From Mucinivorans hirudinis (GTDB taxonomy: Bacteria; Bacteroidota; Bacteroidia; Bacteroidales; Rikenellaceae): a stretch of DNA of 64,000 nucleotides. The position numbers and the translations under genes were made by a program. A model generated the notes under the pieces. That model made no database searches, was not told where the DNA came from, and was given only the letters and a program-made list of their open reading frames with translations. This document shows positions 19,207 through 27,140 of this stretch, one piece after another (within the stretch, counting starts at the first letter, position 1; each line of letters opens with the position of its first letter). The DNA lies in NCBI GenBank assembly GCA_000723505.1, contig HG934468.1, forward strand, positions 1,458,798-1,522,797. Direction: 5' to 3'.

Positions 19207-19635
19207 ATGCCACAAACGTCTCACCACACTCACATATGCAGCTTCCTGAAAAAACATCACGTTGCCACCCTTGCAACAGTTGATGCTCAGGGGTTTCCGT
19301 GGTGTTCCAACCTGTTTTATGCCTTTGATGAGCAGGAGATGGAGCTGATTTTCACTTCGGACGAGGCGACACGGCACGTGAGGGATTTCACGGAAAACGC
19401 GGCGGCGGTGGCGGCAAGCGTGGTTTTGGATAGTAAGATTGTGGGCAAATTACAGGGAATACAAATTACCGGAGTGGTGAAAAAGGCTGATGACGAACGT
19501 TATAAAGAGCAGTATTTGAAGCGTTTCCCCTACGCTGTTTTTATGCTAAAAGAGTTGTGGGTCTTGCGCATCGACACTGCAAAATATACGGATAACCGCC
19601 TTGGCTTTGGCAAAAAACTTTACTATGAACGTTAA
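19207..19635 (+). CDS. Pyridoxamine 5'-phosphate oxidase-like flavin-binding protein (YhbP type)
   Basis: A 142-aa protein with the split-barrel fold start KKHHVATLATVDAQGFPWCSNLFY, then a hydrophobic strand (MELIFTSDEATRHVRDF) and the KLQGIQITGVV strand. This matches the PNPOx-like/YhbP group that binds FMN, F420 or heme; cofactor and substrate are not evident. It overlaps the metX start by 11 bases, so the two are probably co-transcribed, but a link to methionine synthesis is not established. Confidence 0.75.
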   Translation: MPQTSHHTHICSFLKKHHVATLATVDAQGFPWCSNLFYAFDEQEMELIFTSDEATRHVRDFTENAAAVAASVVLDSKIVGKLQGIQITGVVKKADDERYKEQYLKRFPYAVFMLKELWVLRIDTAKYTDNRLGFGKKLYYER

Positions 19636-20650
19636 TCCATACACAGAATATTTCGGCACCAATCCGCAATTTCTACACTCCGAGCAACCGTTTGCTTTGG
19701 AGAGTGGTTACGTATTACCCTCTCTAAGAATATGTTATCACACCTACGGGACTCTTTCACCCTCAAGAGATAATGTGATTTGGATTTGCCACGCTCTCAC
19801 TGCAAATTCGGATGTGGCTGATTGGTGGCAAGGGACAGTTGTAGGGGGTGGGGTGTTCGACCCTGCGAAGTATTTTGTGGTATGTGCCAATAAGTTAGGC
19901 TCTTGTTATGGCTCAACTTCGCCGGTGGACTGGCAGCAGCCAATGGACTTTCCATTGGTCACAATTCGCGATATGGTAGGTGCTCATCAGCTTCTTGCTC
20001 AGGCACTTGGTGTCGAACAGATAAAATTATTAATTGGAGGCAGCACCGGAGGTGCGCAGGCTATGGAGTGGGCAATAATGGAGCCGGAGCGATTTGGAAA
20101 TCTTGCTCTTACTGTAACTCTTCCAAAGTGTACGCCGTGGATAACGGCTGATAATGAGGCGCAGCGAATGGCGCTCAGAGCCGACAAAACGCTATATAAC
20201 AATCAGGCTCACGGTGGTGGTGACGGGTTGATGGCGGCACGTGCTTTTTCGATGTTGATATATCGTAATGCGGTGGCTTTCAATTTCACTCAGAGGGATG
20301 ATGCTGAAAAATTAACAGATTTCCGTGCTGCGTCCTACCAACGCTATCAGGGCGAAAAGTTGAGCAAACGGTTCGATGCTCGCAGCTACTACAAGATGTT
20401 GGATGCGCTCGACACCCACGATGTTGGCAGGGGGCGTGGTGGCGTAGGAGCTGCATTGGCACGGATTAAGGCACGTACTGTGGTGATGAGTGTAGACACG
20501 GATATAATGTTCCCCGCCGCTGATGTAGAGCTTTTTGCAGGGCAGATACCCGGAGCGATTTACCACTGCATCCATTCAGACTTTGGACACGACGGCTTTT
20601 TGATTGAGACCGCCCAATTGGCACAAATATTGAGGGAGCACTTATTGTAG
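19625..20650 (+). CDS. metX: Homoserine O-acetyltransferase
   Basis: Alpha/beta-hydrolase fold enzyme (341 aa) that activates homoserine with acetyl-CoA (or succinyl-CoA) for methionine synthesis. Evidence: NVIWICHALTANSDV, GSCYGSTSP, the nucleophile elbow GGSTGGAQAMEW with Ser140, the Asp near SVDTDIMFP and the His in SDFGHDGFL. The elbow differs from the commoner GGSMGG by T for M. Start ATG 19625. Acyl-donor choice cannot be read safely. Confidence 0.92.
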   Translation: MNVNPYTEYFGTNPQFLHSEQPFALESGYVLPSLRICYHTYGTLSPSRDNVIWICHALTANSDVADWWQGTVVGGGVFDPAKYFVVCANKLGSCYGSTSPVDWQQPMDFPLVTIRDMVGAHQLLAQALGVEQIKLLIGGSTGGAQAMEWAIMEPERFGNLALTVTLPKCTPWITADNEAQRMALRADKTLYNNQAHGGGDGLMAARAFSMLIYRNAVAFNFTQRDDAEKLTDFRAASYQRYQGEKLSKRFDARSYYKMLDALDTHDVGRGRGGVGAALARIKARTVVMSVDTDIMFPAADVELFAGQIPGAIYHCIHSDFGHDGFLIETAQLAQILREHLL

Positions 20651-20696
20651 CAAAAAATATTTCAACAATTAATCTTCCGCAAAAAAAAACAAAGCA

Positions 20697-21551
20697 ATGA
20701 GACTAACGCGAATTTTAGAGCCCACCCTGCACCCGCATCCCGAACAGAAGATTGCGCGAGCGGTACTCTTTTTCGCCGTTATGCTTGGTATGGTTAGTGT
20801 GATAGTGTCTGGTTTTGACACCAGTCGCCAATATCGCAACATTACAGGAGTGGTTGGTTACTTTCTCGGGGTCATCTTTTTGGCTGAGTATTTGCTCAGA
20901 ATACTCAGTGCGCTCAATCATCGCCGGGGCAAGGGTACTCTCAGAAGATACCTCTTTTCGTTTTTGGGAGTCATTGACTTTATCGCCATCCTACCCTTCG
21001 TACTCCCCTTTTTATTTCCCATTGATGAGGAGCTTAAACTCATTATCAACTTCTCTCGAGTGCTGCTTATCTTCAAGATTACGCGTTACTCCAAGGCTTT
21101 CAATATGTTGGGCGAGGTGCTCAATTCAGTAAAAACGCCACTGACACTCTCCATCATCATCCCGATTGTCTTTATGTTTTTTGCTGCCACACTCGTTTTC
21201 TATGTCGAGCATCAGGCTCAACCCGACATCTTCCGGAACATAGGCGATGGCTTTTGGTGGGCTGTAATCACGATGACTACAACCGGCTACGGAGACATAT
21301 ACCCCATTACCCCGTTGGGGAAGGTTATTGGCGGGCTCACCGCACTTATCGGAGTTTTTATCATCGCCCTGCCCACGGGTATTGTTACTTCGGCTTTTGT
21401 GAGCCGAATGAATCGTGACCGCTTGGTTGCGACATCGGAAAAAGAGAAGAGCTCCGACAAAGTCGGCGGCATACCCAACAGCTTGCGCTCCTATTACAGA
21501 AACCGCCACAAGGCAACCTTACGCAATTTTACGAAGAACTATGAAAAATAG
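20697..21551 (+). CDS. Voltage-gated-like potassium channel
   Basis: A 284-aa membrane protein with six transmembrane segments: S1 (VLFFAVMLGMVSVIVSGF), S2, S3 (FLGVIDFIAILPFVLPFLF), a short S4 with Arg/Lys (FSRVLLIFKITRYSKAF), S5, the pore loop with TMTTTGYGDIYP selectivity filter and S6 (GVFIIALPTGIVTSAFV). It should conduct K+ across the inner membrane. A charged C-terminal tail follows. The stop overlaps the start of the next gene by 11 bases. Confidence 0.92.
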   Translation: MRLTRILEPTLHPHPEQKIARAVLFFAVMLGMVSVIVSGFDTSRQYRNITGVVGYFLGVIFLAEYLLRILSALNHRRGKGTLRRYLFSFLGVIDFIAILPFVLPFLFPIDEELKLIINFSRVLLIFKITRYSKAFNMLGEVLNSVKTPLTLSIIIPIVFMFFAATLVFYVEHQAQPDIFRNIGDGFWWAVITMTTTGYGDIYPITPLGKVIGGLTALIGVFIIALPTGIVTSAFVSRMNRDRLVATSEKEKSSDKVGGIPNSLRSYYRNRHKATLRNFTKNYEK

Positions 21552-22005
21552 CATCTTAATCAGCCTCTTATTGATACTTTGCAGCTGCTCGGTGAATGGC
21601 AAAATATATTTGGAGAATATCACCGAACTACGCGTTACCCAGATCAATGCAGCCGGCATCTCTGCTCAAACAAAGATGGTGGTTACTAATGACTTATCGC
21701 ATAACATCGAGGTTCTTTCGATTGATTATGAGCTGTTTAGGGGCAAACAAAAATTGGGTGTCGGTTCACTCGATGGGAAGATTACCATTGCTAGAAAGAG
21801 TAGTCGCGAGTATGAAGTGCCGTTGAGGCTGGTTTTGGAGAAAGGTTTATTGTCAAAGATTCCGGCACTGCTCGCCGACCATTCTCCGCTTGAATTGCAG
21901 GCTGTTATCCTTGTCAAGACGGGTTTGCTGAAAAAGCGAATCAAGTTCACGCAGATATTTTCAGGCGAAGCGTTGGGTGAGCTGTTTCCGAGTTTCGGGC
22001 TCTAG
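21541..22005 (+). CDS. Small lipoprotein with WHy/LEA2-like domain
   Basis: A 154-aa protein. Lipobox LILCSC places Cys at 16 or 18 after a short hydrophobic signal. The mature part is beta-rich (MVVTNDLSHNIEVLSIDYELF, LGVGSLDGKITIARKSSREYEVPL), the pattern of LEA14/WHy domains found in stress proteins. Function is unknown. The start ATG 21541 overlaps the end of the K+ channel gene; the upstream in-frame ATG lies in the channel gene and lacks a signal. Confidence 0.65.
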   Translation: MKNSILISLLLILCSCSVNGKIYLENITELRVTQINAAGISAQTKMVVTNDLSHNIEVLSIDYELFRGKQKLGVGSLDGKITIARKSSREYEVPLRLVLEKGLLSKIPALLADHSPLELQAVILVKTGLLKKRIKFTQIFSGEALGELFPSFGL

Positions 22006-22034
22006 AGTGAAGCCTTACCCGAGATTTAGCCCAA

Positions 22035-22628
22035 TCACCTGAGTTTGTTGCCCTCGCAAAAGAGGTAATCGACTATGGATAGATTTTGGGCAAAGGGGAT
22101 TCTGTCGGCAAACACTTGATAGTATCGAGGTGGAATAAAGCTTGGGTCGTCACCCCGCAACCTTGGTTTGGGGCTGATTGAGTTGCGAAAATCGTTGGGC
22201 ACGTTCACACTATACTCCGACGTAAAAATCAGATTATCATCCAACTTGAAAATGCGCAGCAGTACCCTAAGCAAGTCGTTATTGAGTTCCCAGAGATGGT
22301 GATAATTTTTCAGAAGAAATGGCTCGAGCTGCGGGAAAAAGTGGTCGAAGTAGGGCGAAGATTTGTAGGCGGCAGTGAGCGCCCTACGGTGAGTGCGCTG
22401 CCAGGGCGAAGAGTTGTCTATTCGTACTTCTCGTATGGGCATCTTTTCGTGGTGATTCCACTGAATGGGGACAGTGAGCGACAGAGTGCCGTTAGCACTC
22501 ATAATATCGCACCGATTGCGAAAAGTCTGCTTTAGAAAATTTTCACAAGCCTCAATCTGTGGTCTCTCCTCGCCGAGGAATTTGGTGATATACTGTATGT
22601 TGGGCAGGTATGCTGTGGAAAGCGTCAT
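22035..22628 (-). CDS. WbqC-like family protein
   Basis: A 197-aa protein opening MTLSTAYLPNIQYITKFL and containing LTVPIQWNHHEKMPIREVRI, then WQRTHRRALTAAYKSSPYFD, the conserved block of the WbqC family. Members are often near O-antigen or exopolysaccharide genes, but the activity is not established. It lies convergent to the preceding lipoprotein gene and downstream of the iron alcohol dehydrogenase on the same strand. Confidence 0.82.
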   Translation of the reverse strand: MTLSTAYLPNIQYITKFLGEERPQIEACENFLKQTFRNRCDIMSANGTLSLTVPIQWNHHEKMPIREVRIDNSSPWQRTHRRALTAAYKSSPYFDHFFPQLEPFLLKNYHHLWELNNDLLRVLLRIFKLDDNLIFTSEYSVNVPNDFRNSISPKPRLRGDDPSFIPPRYYQVFADRIPFAQNLSIVDYLFCEGNKLR

Positions 22629-22686
22629 AGGTGATAATTAGGAGTCAAGGGGCTTATGAAAATTATCCGCTGGTTATAGCCCACTT

Positions 22687-22747
22687 AAACTATTACGATT
22701 TTGTGGGAGCAGGAGCAAGCCCAACCCCCACAAAATCACAATAGTTT
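22687..22747. repeat. Imperfect 21-bp inverted repeat (hairpin)
   Basis: Left arm 22687-22707 and right arm 22727-22747 pair over 21 bases with two adjacent mismatches; the loop is 19 bases. The arm reads AAACTATT..GATTTTGTGGG. It lies just 3' of the alcohol dehydrogenase gene and upstream of the WbqC-like gene. There is no T-run after it on either strand, so it is not a standard terminator; it may be a processing site or a short palindromic repeat. Nothing else is seen in 22629-22802. Confidence 0.6.
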
Positions 22748-22802
22748 ACGCCATAAATAATTCTTTTTCGCTACTCAGGTCAGTGTGGGAGCATCCCCTC
22801 TC

Positions 22803-23954
22803 CTATTTCACCCTATTGAGTATCTCCCCCACTTTCTCGGGAGTGACGATACCACCCTCGCCAAGCAACGCGCCGCGCTCTGTAAAGCGACGAACAATCT
22901 CGGCAATGGTTGCCTCGCCTATATTGTGCTCGCCCAAACGGGTTGCCACACCAAGGGAGCGATAAAATTGTTCTGTTGCGTTAATTGCGCCCTCGATTTT
23001 CTCTAAATCAGTTCCTTTGGTGATTCCGAAAACTCGCTCGGCATACTGCACCAACTTTGTCCATTTTGCCTCGCGCATTACGCTCATTACGCCCGGGTGA
23101 ACAATCGCCAGCGTCACCCCGTGGTCGAGCCCGTGGAGCGCCGTTAGCTCGTGCCCAATCATATGCGTAGCCCAATCCTGCGCCACACCCATCGCAATAA
23201 AACCGTTCAGACCCATCGTCGCCGCGTACATAAAGTTGGCACAAGTGTCGTAATCCTGCTGATTCTCCATTAACTTAGGGGCAATCTCAATAAGAGTTTT
23301 CAGGATTCCCTCAGCCCAGTAATCTTGGATAAGAGCTTTATTATCGAATGTTAGATATTGTTCGAGGGTATGAGCAAATGTGTCTATGATGCCGTTTGCC
23401 ACCTGCTTTGCGGGAAGCGAGTAGATAGCCGTAGGGTCGAGAATCGAGAATACCGGGAAGCAGGCGGGGTTATGAAAAGCGAACTTCTCGTTACGTTCGC
23501 GGCGACTGACAACTGCGCCGTTGTTCATCTCCGAGCCTGTGGCAGGCAGTGTCAGCACCGATGCCAAGGGCACTGCCGAGTGAGTGATACCCGGTTTAAT
23601 CATAAACTCCCACGGGTCACCCTCCCACTTCAGGGCGGTGGCGATGAACTTTGTACCATCAATAACCGAGCCTCCGCCCACTGCCAATAGGAAGTCCACC
23701 CCCTTGCTCTTGCACTCTACCACGCATCTCATCAGCGTATTATACTCCGGATTGGGTTCAATGCCGCCAAACTCTGTAACGTTGTGATTTACGAGCGCCT
23801 CTTTCACCTGTTCATAGATACCGTTTTTGAAAATAGAGCCGCCACCATAGGTCATCATCACCTTTGCATCGGCGGGAACTAACTTTGCAAGGCGCGCTAT
23901 TTCGCCCTTGCCAAATACCAATTTGGTAGGGTTTTGGAATGTAAAGTTTTGCAT
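22803..23954 (-). CDS. Iron-containing alcohol dehydrogenase (YqhD/BdhA-like)
   Basis: NAD(P)H-dependent group III alcohol dehydrogenase (383 aa) that reduces aldehydes. The N-terminal Rossmann-like domain has MMTYGGGSIFKNG and AVGGGSVIDGTKF. The C-terminal helical domain carries the iron ligands: Asp in NGIIDTFAHTLEQY, His in that motif, and His in GHELTALHGLDHG. The TYGGGS motif is typical of the butanol-dehydrogenase/YqhD branch, which usually prefers NADPH. Start ATG 23954 (MQNFTF) is preferred to upstream in-frame codons. A -7 box TACATTTG lies upstream at 23979-23986. Confidence 0.92.
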   Translation of the reverse strand: MQNFTFQNPTKLVFGKGEIARLAKLVPADAKVMMTYGGGSIFKNGIYEQVKEALVNHNVTEFGGIEPNPEYNTLMRCVVECKSKGVDFLLAVGGGSVIDGTKFIATALKWEGDPWEFMIKPGITHSAVPLASVLTLPATGSEMNNGAVVSRRERNEKFAFHNPACFPVFSILDPTAIYSLPAKQVANGIIDTFAHTLEQYLTFDNKALIQDYWAEGILKTLIEIAPKLMENQQDYDTCANFMYAATMGLNGFIAMGVAQDWATHMIGHELTALHGLDHGVTLAIVHPGVMSVMREAKWTKLVQYAERVFGITKGTDLEKIEGAINATEQFYRSLGVATRLGEHNIGEATIAEIVRRFTERGALLGEGGIVTPEKVGEILNRVK

Positions 23955-23988
23955 TTTGTATCGTTTTTTCTTTGACCACAAATGTAGT

Positions 23989-24029
23989 AAAAAAAAGGGT
24001 AGTGTAAAAACAAATTTTCACACTACCCC
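23989..24029 (-). terminator. Rho-independent terminator of the phage-head cluster
   Basis: On the minus strand, stem GGGTAGTGT (24028-24020) pairs with ACACTACCC (24005-23997), then runs into eight T residues (complement of A 23989-23996). It lies just after the last small gene of the cluster and before the alcohol dehydrogenase, isolating the two units. Confidence 0.85.
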
Positions 24030-24037
24030 TACTCATT

Positions 24038-24220
24038 TTACCCCTGCCCGTCGCAAAACTTCACATATCTCAAATAGGCGCGATAGCCGATTCCGAACTT
24101 CGGGAAAATATGCCGTCGCCACACCTGCTTCAGGCAGCGGTCTGCTCTGCCCTTTTCGTAGTATTGCTCCGTGATTTGCGCAATGTTGCGGGCGCGAATT
24201 TCGTAACCCTTGCTACTCAT
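24038..24220 (-). CDS. Small protein at the end of the phage-head cluster
   Basis: A 60-aa basic protein (MSSKGYEIRARNIAQITEQ). The motif-like stretch RCLKQVWRRHIFPKFGIGY is rich in Arg, Lys and aromatics, suggesting nucleic-acid or protein contact, but the family is not recognised. The start overlaps the end of the preceding gene by eight bases. An in-frame ATG ten codons upstream is possible. Confidence 0.6.
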   Translation of the reverse strand: MSSKGYEIRARNIAQITEQYYEKGRADRCLKQVWRRHIFPKFGIGYRAYLRYVKFCDGQG

Positions 24221-24578
24221 TCTCCACCTCTCTTTCTGCACAATCGGCACGGCGACAGGTGCTCATCTTCAACTTTTTGCGAATGGTCTCTTGGTTGAGC
24301 AAATCAATCTCCAACTGATTGGTACGGCGCAACATATCGAGGATTTGCAGCCGCTTGTCGTTGATTATATCCTGCATACGGTCAATTTCGGTGTAAGCCT
24401 CCGAGAGCTGGCGGCTGAGAAACTCGACCGACTGACGGTGAATGTCAAACTCATTGCGGCGCACATCCAACTCTGCCGACGAAGCCTCGGCTGCCTGCTT
24501 GCGTTTGTGCTGCGAGTAGAAGAGTATCAACCCGCTCCCCAGAAGCAGGTTCAATATTAACGAAACTATCTCTATCAT
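24213..24578 (-). CDS. Membrane-anchored coiled-coil protein of the phage-head cluster
   Basis: A 121-aa protein: one N-terminal membrane helix (IVSLILNLLLGSGLILFY), then a long charged helix with heptad spacing (residues about 30-105), ending in CRRADCAEREV. The topology resembles small phage membrane proteins (holin-associated or spanin-like), but that is only an analogy. It overlaps the preceding gene by four bases (ATGA), so it belongs to the same transcript. Confidence 0.65.
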   Translation of the reverse strand: MIEIVSLILNLLLGSGLILFYSQHKRKQAAEASSAELDVRRNEFDIHRQSVEFLSRQLSEAYTEIDRMQDIINDKRLQILDMLRRTNQLEIDLLNQETIRKKLKMSTCRRADCAEREVENE

Positions 24579-25714
24579 AGCACTATGCCTCTTGCAGCAC
24601 GCGACTGCGGTTCATACTCGGGAAACAGCTCCGCATTTCTTTCCACATAACGTATAGCCCGCGTGAGGAGGATATTGGCATCGGCAAAGGCGCGCGATTT
24701 TATTATCCTGCGTTGGAAGTCTGTGGCGGCGCGGCGGTTGCGGGTTTGGGAGCTGCGGCGGTTGTCGTCGGTGAGCTTGCCTTCGCGCGTCTCTGATTGG
24801 GTGCGGGTGGAGTGGAGCTCGCGGTTGCGGGTGTCGTTATTCTCGGCTGTGACGGTTTCGGTGGAGCTCTGCTCTGCACTCTCGGTAACAGTTTGGTTGT
24901 CAGTCTGTTCGGTGGTAGTGTTTTTGGAGTTGTTTGCCGTCTCTTTGGTTTCGGCGCTCTCGTTGCTGCCGCCGTCGTGGTTGCCGCTCACCTCAATGTC
25001 GCGGTTGTTGTTGTCGGTGCCGTTCTTCACCAATTTGTTGGTCTCGTCATTGTAATCCATCGAATAGCCCACTGTGCTCACGCCGACCGAAACCGGACCC
25101 TCATTGAACTGATAATCCCGCACCTTGTCATAACGAATGGTGGTATTATCGGTGGCATTGTGAGACCTCTTTTCCACCTCTTCGGTAACGTTACGCGTAA
25201 AATCGCTGAAATCCTTAGTCGCAGTCACATTTACGGTCGATGAGATTTTATCAGCCTGCAACTCACTCTTATCCAGCGTTGTCTCCACATCTTTCGATGC
25301 TGTTTTGTCGGCTGTAGCCTCTGTCGTTTTCGTGGACTCCGCCTGAGATTGAGTTTTAGCTGTTTCGTCTCGTTCGGCATCAACCTGTGCCTGAGCGCTT
25401 TGCAGCTGTTCGCGGGTGAGGTTGCTTTCGGATTCGCGAGCATCGAAGGTTACTGCTCCGTTATCGCTCATCTGGATAGATAGCTCATCCACAATCGAAT
25501 AGCGAACATAGTGAGCCAATGCGGGTTTGATATACTCCGCAACAAAGGGGGCATACTCTCCTTCATTAAATCTCTCGAAGAGTTCATCGCCAAATCGCGG
25601 GCGGATATATTTTTCGGCAGCCACTGCAATTTTTGCATCGCGAATGGCTTGGTGTGTAATATCTTCTGAAGGCGAGAATGCTAATTCCCGCACTTCACTT
25701 GCTGTGATTATCAT
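24575..25714 (-). CDS. Putative head-tail connector protein with large low-complexity insert
   Basis: The 379-aa protein has an N-terminal helical domain (residues 1-95, EDITHQAIRDAKIAVAAEKY, YIKPALAHYVRYSIVDEL) and a short C-terminal helical domain (NILLTRAIRYVERNAELFPEY), which together look like a phage connector or adaptor. Between them lie about 240 residues rich in S, T, N, E, D and K, with many threonine- and asparagine-rich stretches, probably disordered. It follows the portal gene, which suits a connector role; the identification is inferred from position and helical pattern. Start ATG 25714 is used; an in-frame GTG is three codons upstream. Confidence 0.6.
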   Translation of the reverse strand: MIITASEVRELAFSPSEDITHQAIRDAKIAVAAEKYIRPRFGDELFERFNEGEYAPFVAEYIKPALAHYVRYSIVDELSIQMSDNGAVTFDARESESNLTREQLQSAQAQVDAERDETAKTQSQAESTKTTEATADKTASKDVETTLDKSELQADKISSTVNVTATKDFSDFTRNVTEEVEKRSHNATDNTTIRYDKVRDYQFNEGPVSVGVSTVGYSMDYNDETNKLVKNGTDNNNRDIEVSGNHDGGSNESAETKETANNSKNTTTEQTDNQTVTESAEQSSTETVTAENNDTRNRELHSTRTQSETREGKLTDDNRRSSQTRNRRAATDFQRRIIKSRAFADANILLTRAIRYVERNAELFPEYEPQSRAARGIVL

Positions 25715-25740
25715 TTTTAACACTGATTATTAGTTCCAAC

Positions 25741-25812
25741 CTAAATGTCCTAAATGTCCTAAATGTCCTAAATGTCCTAAATGTCCTAAATGTCCTAAAT
25801 GTCCTAAATGTC
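25741..25812 (-). repeat. 9-bp tandem repeat array, 8 units
   Basis: Eight perfect copies of CTAAATGTC (minus strand GACATTTAG). On the minus strand the array starts immediately after the portal stop TAG (25815-25813), and each unit recreates TAGGACATT, so an in-frame TAG recurs every nine bases. It fills almost all of the gap between the portal and connector genes. Confidence 0.95.
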
Positions 25813-26991
25813 CTACCGTCCTATAAACGCTTGCTCCGCCGCATCCTCCGGGTCATAATCGAGTCCATCTTCGCGCCGCGCCTCCCAGATTCGCATATAG
25901 GGGGCTTTGGTGGAGAAGGGCGGCTTGTTGATAAAGGCGAGCGATGAGCAATCAGTGCCTAATATCTTCTTTACCACTGTTTTAATAGGCTCAATTAGTT
26001 CCGATTGTTCGACGGTGATAACCGAATTGAGCGCAATATTATACTCATTGATAATACGTTCCGCCGAAAATCCGGTCGAGTAGTTGAGCCCGCTCAGGGT
26101 AATGAACCACGAATGAGCAACGACAATGTCATAGGTCGCCTGCTCGTGTAGCCCGCGCCAATCGCCCTCGGTGGCGGCGGTCAGGGGTACAAATTTTGTG
26201 GTGTCGCCCTCGGCGGCGTTTTTTACTATGAACATCACCTGCCCCGGCTTGCCCGCAAATTTCTTCTCAGCCTGCCGCGCAATCTGCACAGCCTCCTCCT
26301 CGGTATCAACCTCGCCGTCGAGCACCATTATGCCCGAGGGTTGGAACGAATTATCCAACCGCGACACATTCCAACGGTCTGTCTTATAGGCTATCGATGC
26401 CGCGCCGAGTGCGGCGATATACTTGGGCAGCCCATAGTTCTCTGCCATTGGCTCGTAGTCCTTGTAGTGGAGCATAGCGCGTAGAGTGCCGTCCGTCATC
26501 TTCGTAAAGAGCGGGTAGAGGGATATTTGCGCCGCCTCACCCTTTTTGAATTTGCTCCAATCGTGGTGTAGGACAACATATTTTCTGTCTTTACTCAATC
26601 GACATTTCGATGCGTCTTGGTGGTAGAGGGACAAAAAGCTACCCGTGCTGTCGGTCACAATCTCTACAAAAGCGTTGCCGAAAAGGCACTTATCGAACGC
26701 CACCTTTTGGAGTACATTTCTCAGGGTTTCACGTTGTCCGTTAGCGTTTTTCACCAGAAAGTCGAGTCGCGGATTGCTCTCGTCTGCCGAAAAACCGCGT
26801 CCGGCGATGTAGTCCGCCTTATCGTTGATTATGCGTCGATGGGTGGCAGATTGTCGTGCAAGGTTTGCAAGGGCTACGGGCAGCAGGTTGTCACTCCCCC
26901 ACTTCCACACCTCATTCACCGCCACACCCTTAGAGAGTGTCATTAACGCGCCGCTCGTTTGGTTTATGGGTAATATTATTGATTTTTTCAT
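25813..26991 (-). CDS. Phage portal protein
   Basis: A 392-aa protein with the portal pattern: an N-terminal region WGSDNLLPVALANLARQSAT followed by HRRIINDKADYIAGRGF, a central beta/helix part (GNAFVEIVTDS, SLYPLFTKM), a YGLPKYIAALGAASIAYK segment, and a C-terminal helix with YNIALNSVITVEQSELIEPI. Portals form the 12-subunit ring through which DNA enters the capsid. It appears full length and free of internal stops. In this cluster it follows the capsid gene, whereas many phages place it before the protease and capsid. The stop TAG merges into the 9-bp repeat array. Confidence 0.82.
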   Translation of the reverse strand: MKKSIILPINQTSGALMTLSKGVAVNEVWKWGSDNLLPVALANLARQSATHRRIINDKADYIAGRGFSADESNPRLDFLVKNANGQRETLRNVLQKVAFDKCLFGNAFVEIVTDSTGSFLSLYHQDASKCRLSKDRKYVVLHHDWSKFKKGEAAQISLYPLFTKMTDGTLRAMLHYKDYEPMAENYGLPKYIAALGAASIAYKTDRWNVSRLDNSFQPSGIMVLDGEVDTEEEAVQIARQAEKKFAGKPGQVMFIVKNAAEGDTTKFVPLTAATEGDWRGLHEQATYDIVVAHSWFITLSGLNYSTGFSAERIINEYNIALNSVITVEQSELIEPIKTVVKKILGTDCSSLAFINKPPFSTKAPYMRIWEARREDGLDYDPEDAAEQAFIGR

Positions 26992-27010
26992 TTCGTAGTT
27001 TCGATTTCTC

Positions 27011-27124
27011 GTTTTTCTTTTGGTTCATTTCTTTTTAAGAAAATAACGATTAGAGCTTGTAACAGTAACTAATCGTTCTTTTTCTTTTTTTGAAAAAAAA
27101 GAAAAAGAACCAAAAAGAAAAAAA
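27011..27124. repeat. Nested inverted repeats between capsid and portal genes
   Basis: Three overlapping inverted repeats: an outer pair GTTTTTCTTTTGGTTC (27011-27026) with 27106-27124; an inner pair AACGATTAG (27045-27053) with CTAATCGTT (27069-27077); and a near-perfect 17-bp pyrimidine/purine palindrome 27075-27091 with 27093-27110. The outer arm and the palindrome share the GAAC segment, so they compete. Runs of T and A dominate. This occupies most of the 149-base gap between the capsid and portal genes. Confidence 0.75.
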
Positions 27125-27140
27125 CTTTAATGAGCAGTAA

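Noticed and set aside
24797-25243. Plus-strand open frame rich in Val/Gly (148 aa)
   Set aside because: Caused by the low-complexity Ser/Thr/Asn coding sequence on the other strand; not a real gene.
25741-25812. Tandem array as a CRISPR
   Set aside because: Units are 9 bp, contiguous and without spacers, and no cas gene is nearby. The same holds for 29336-29418.
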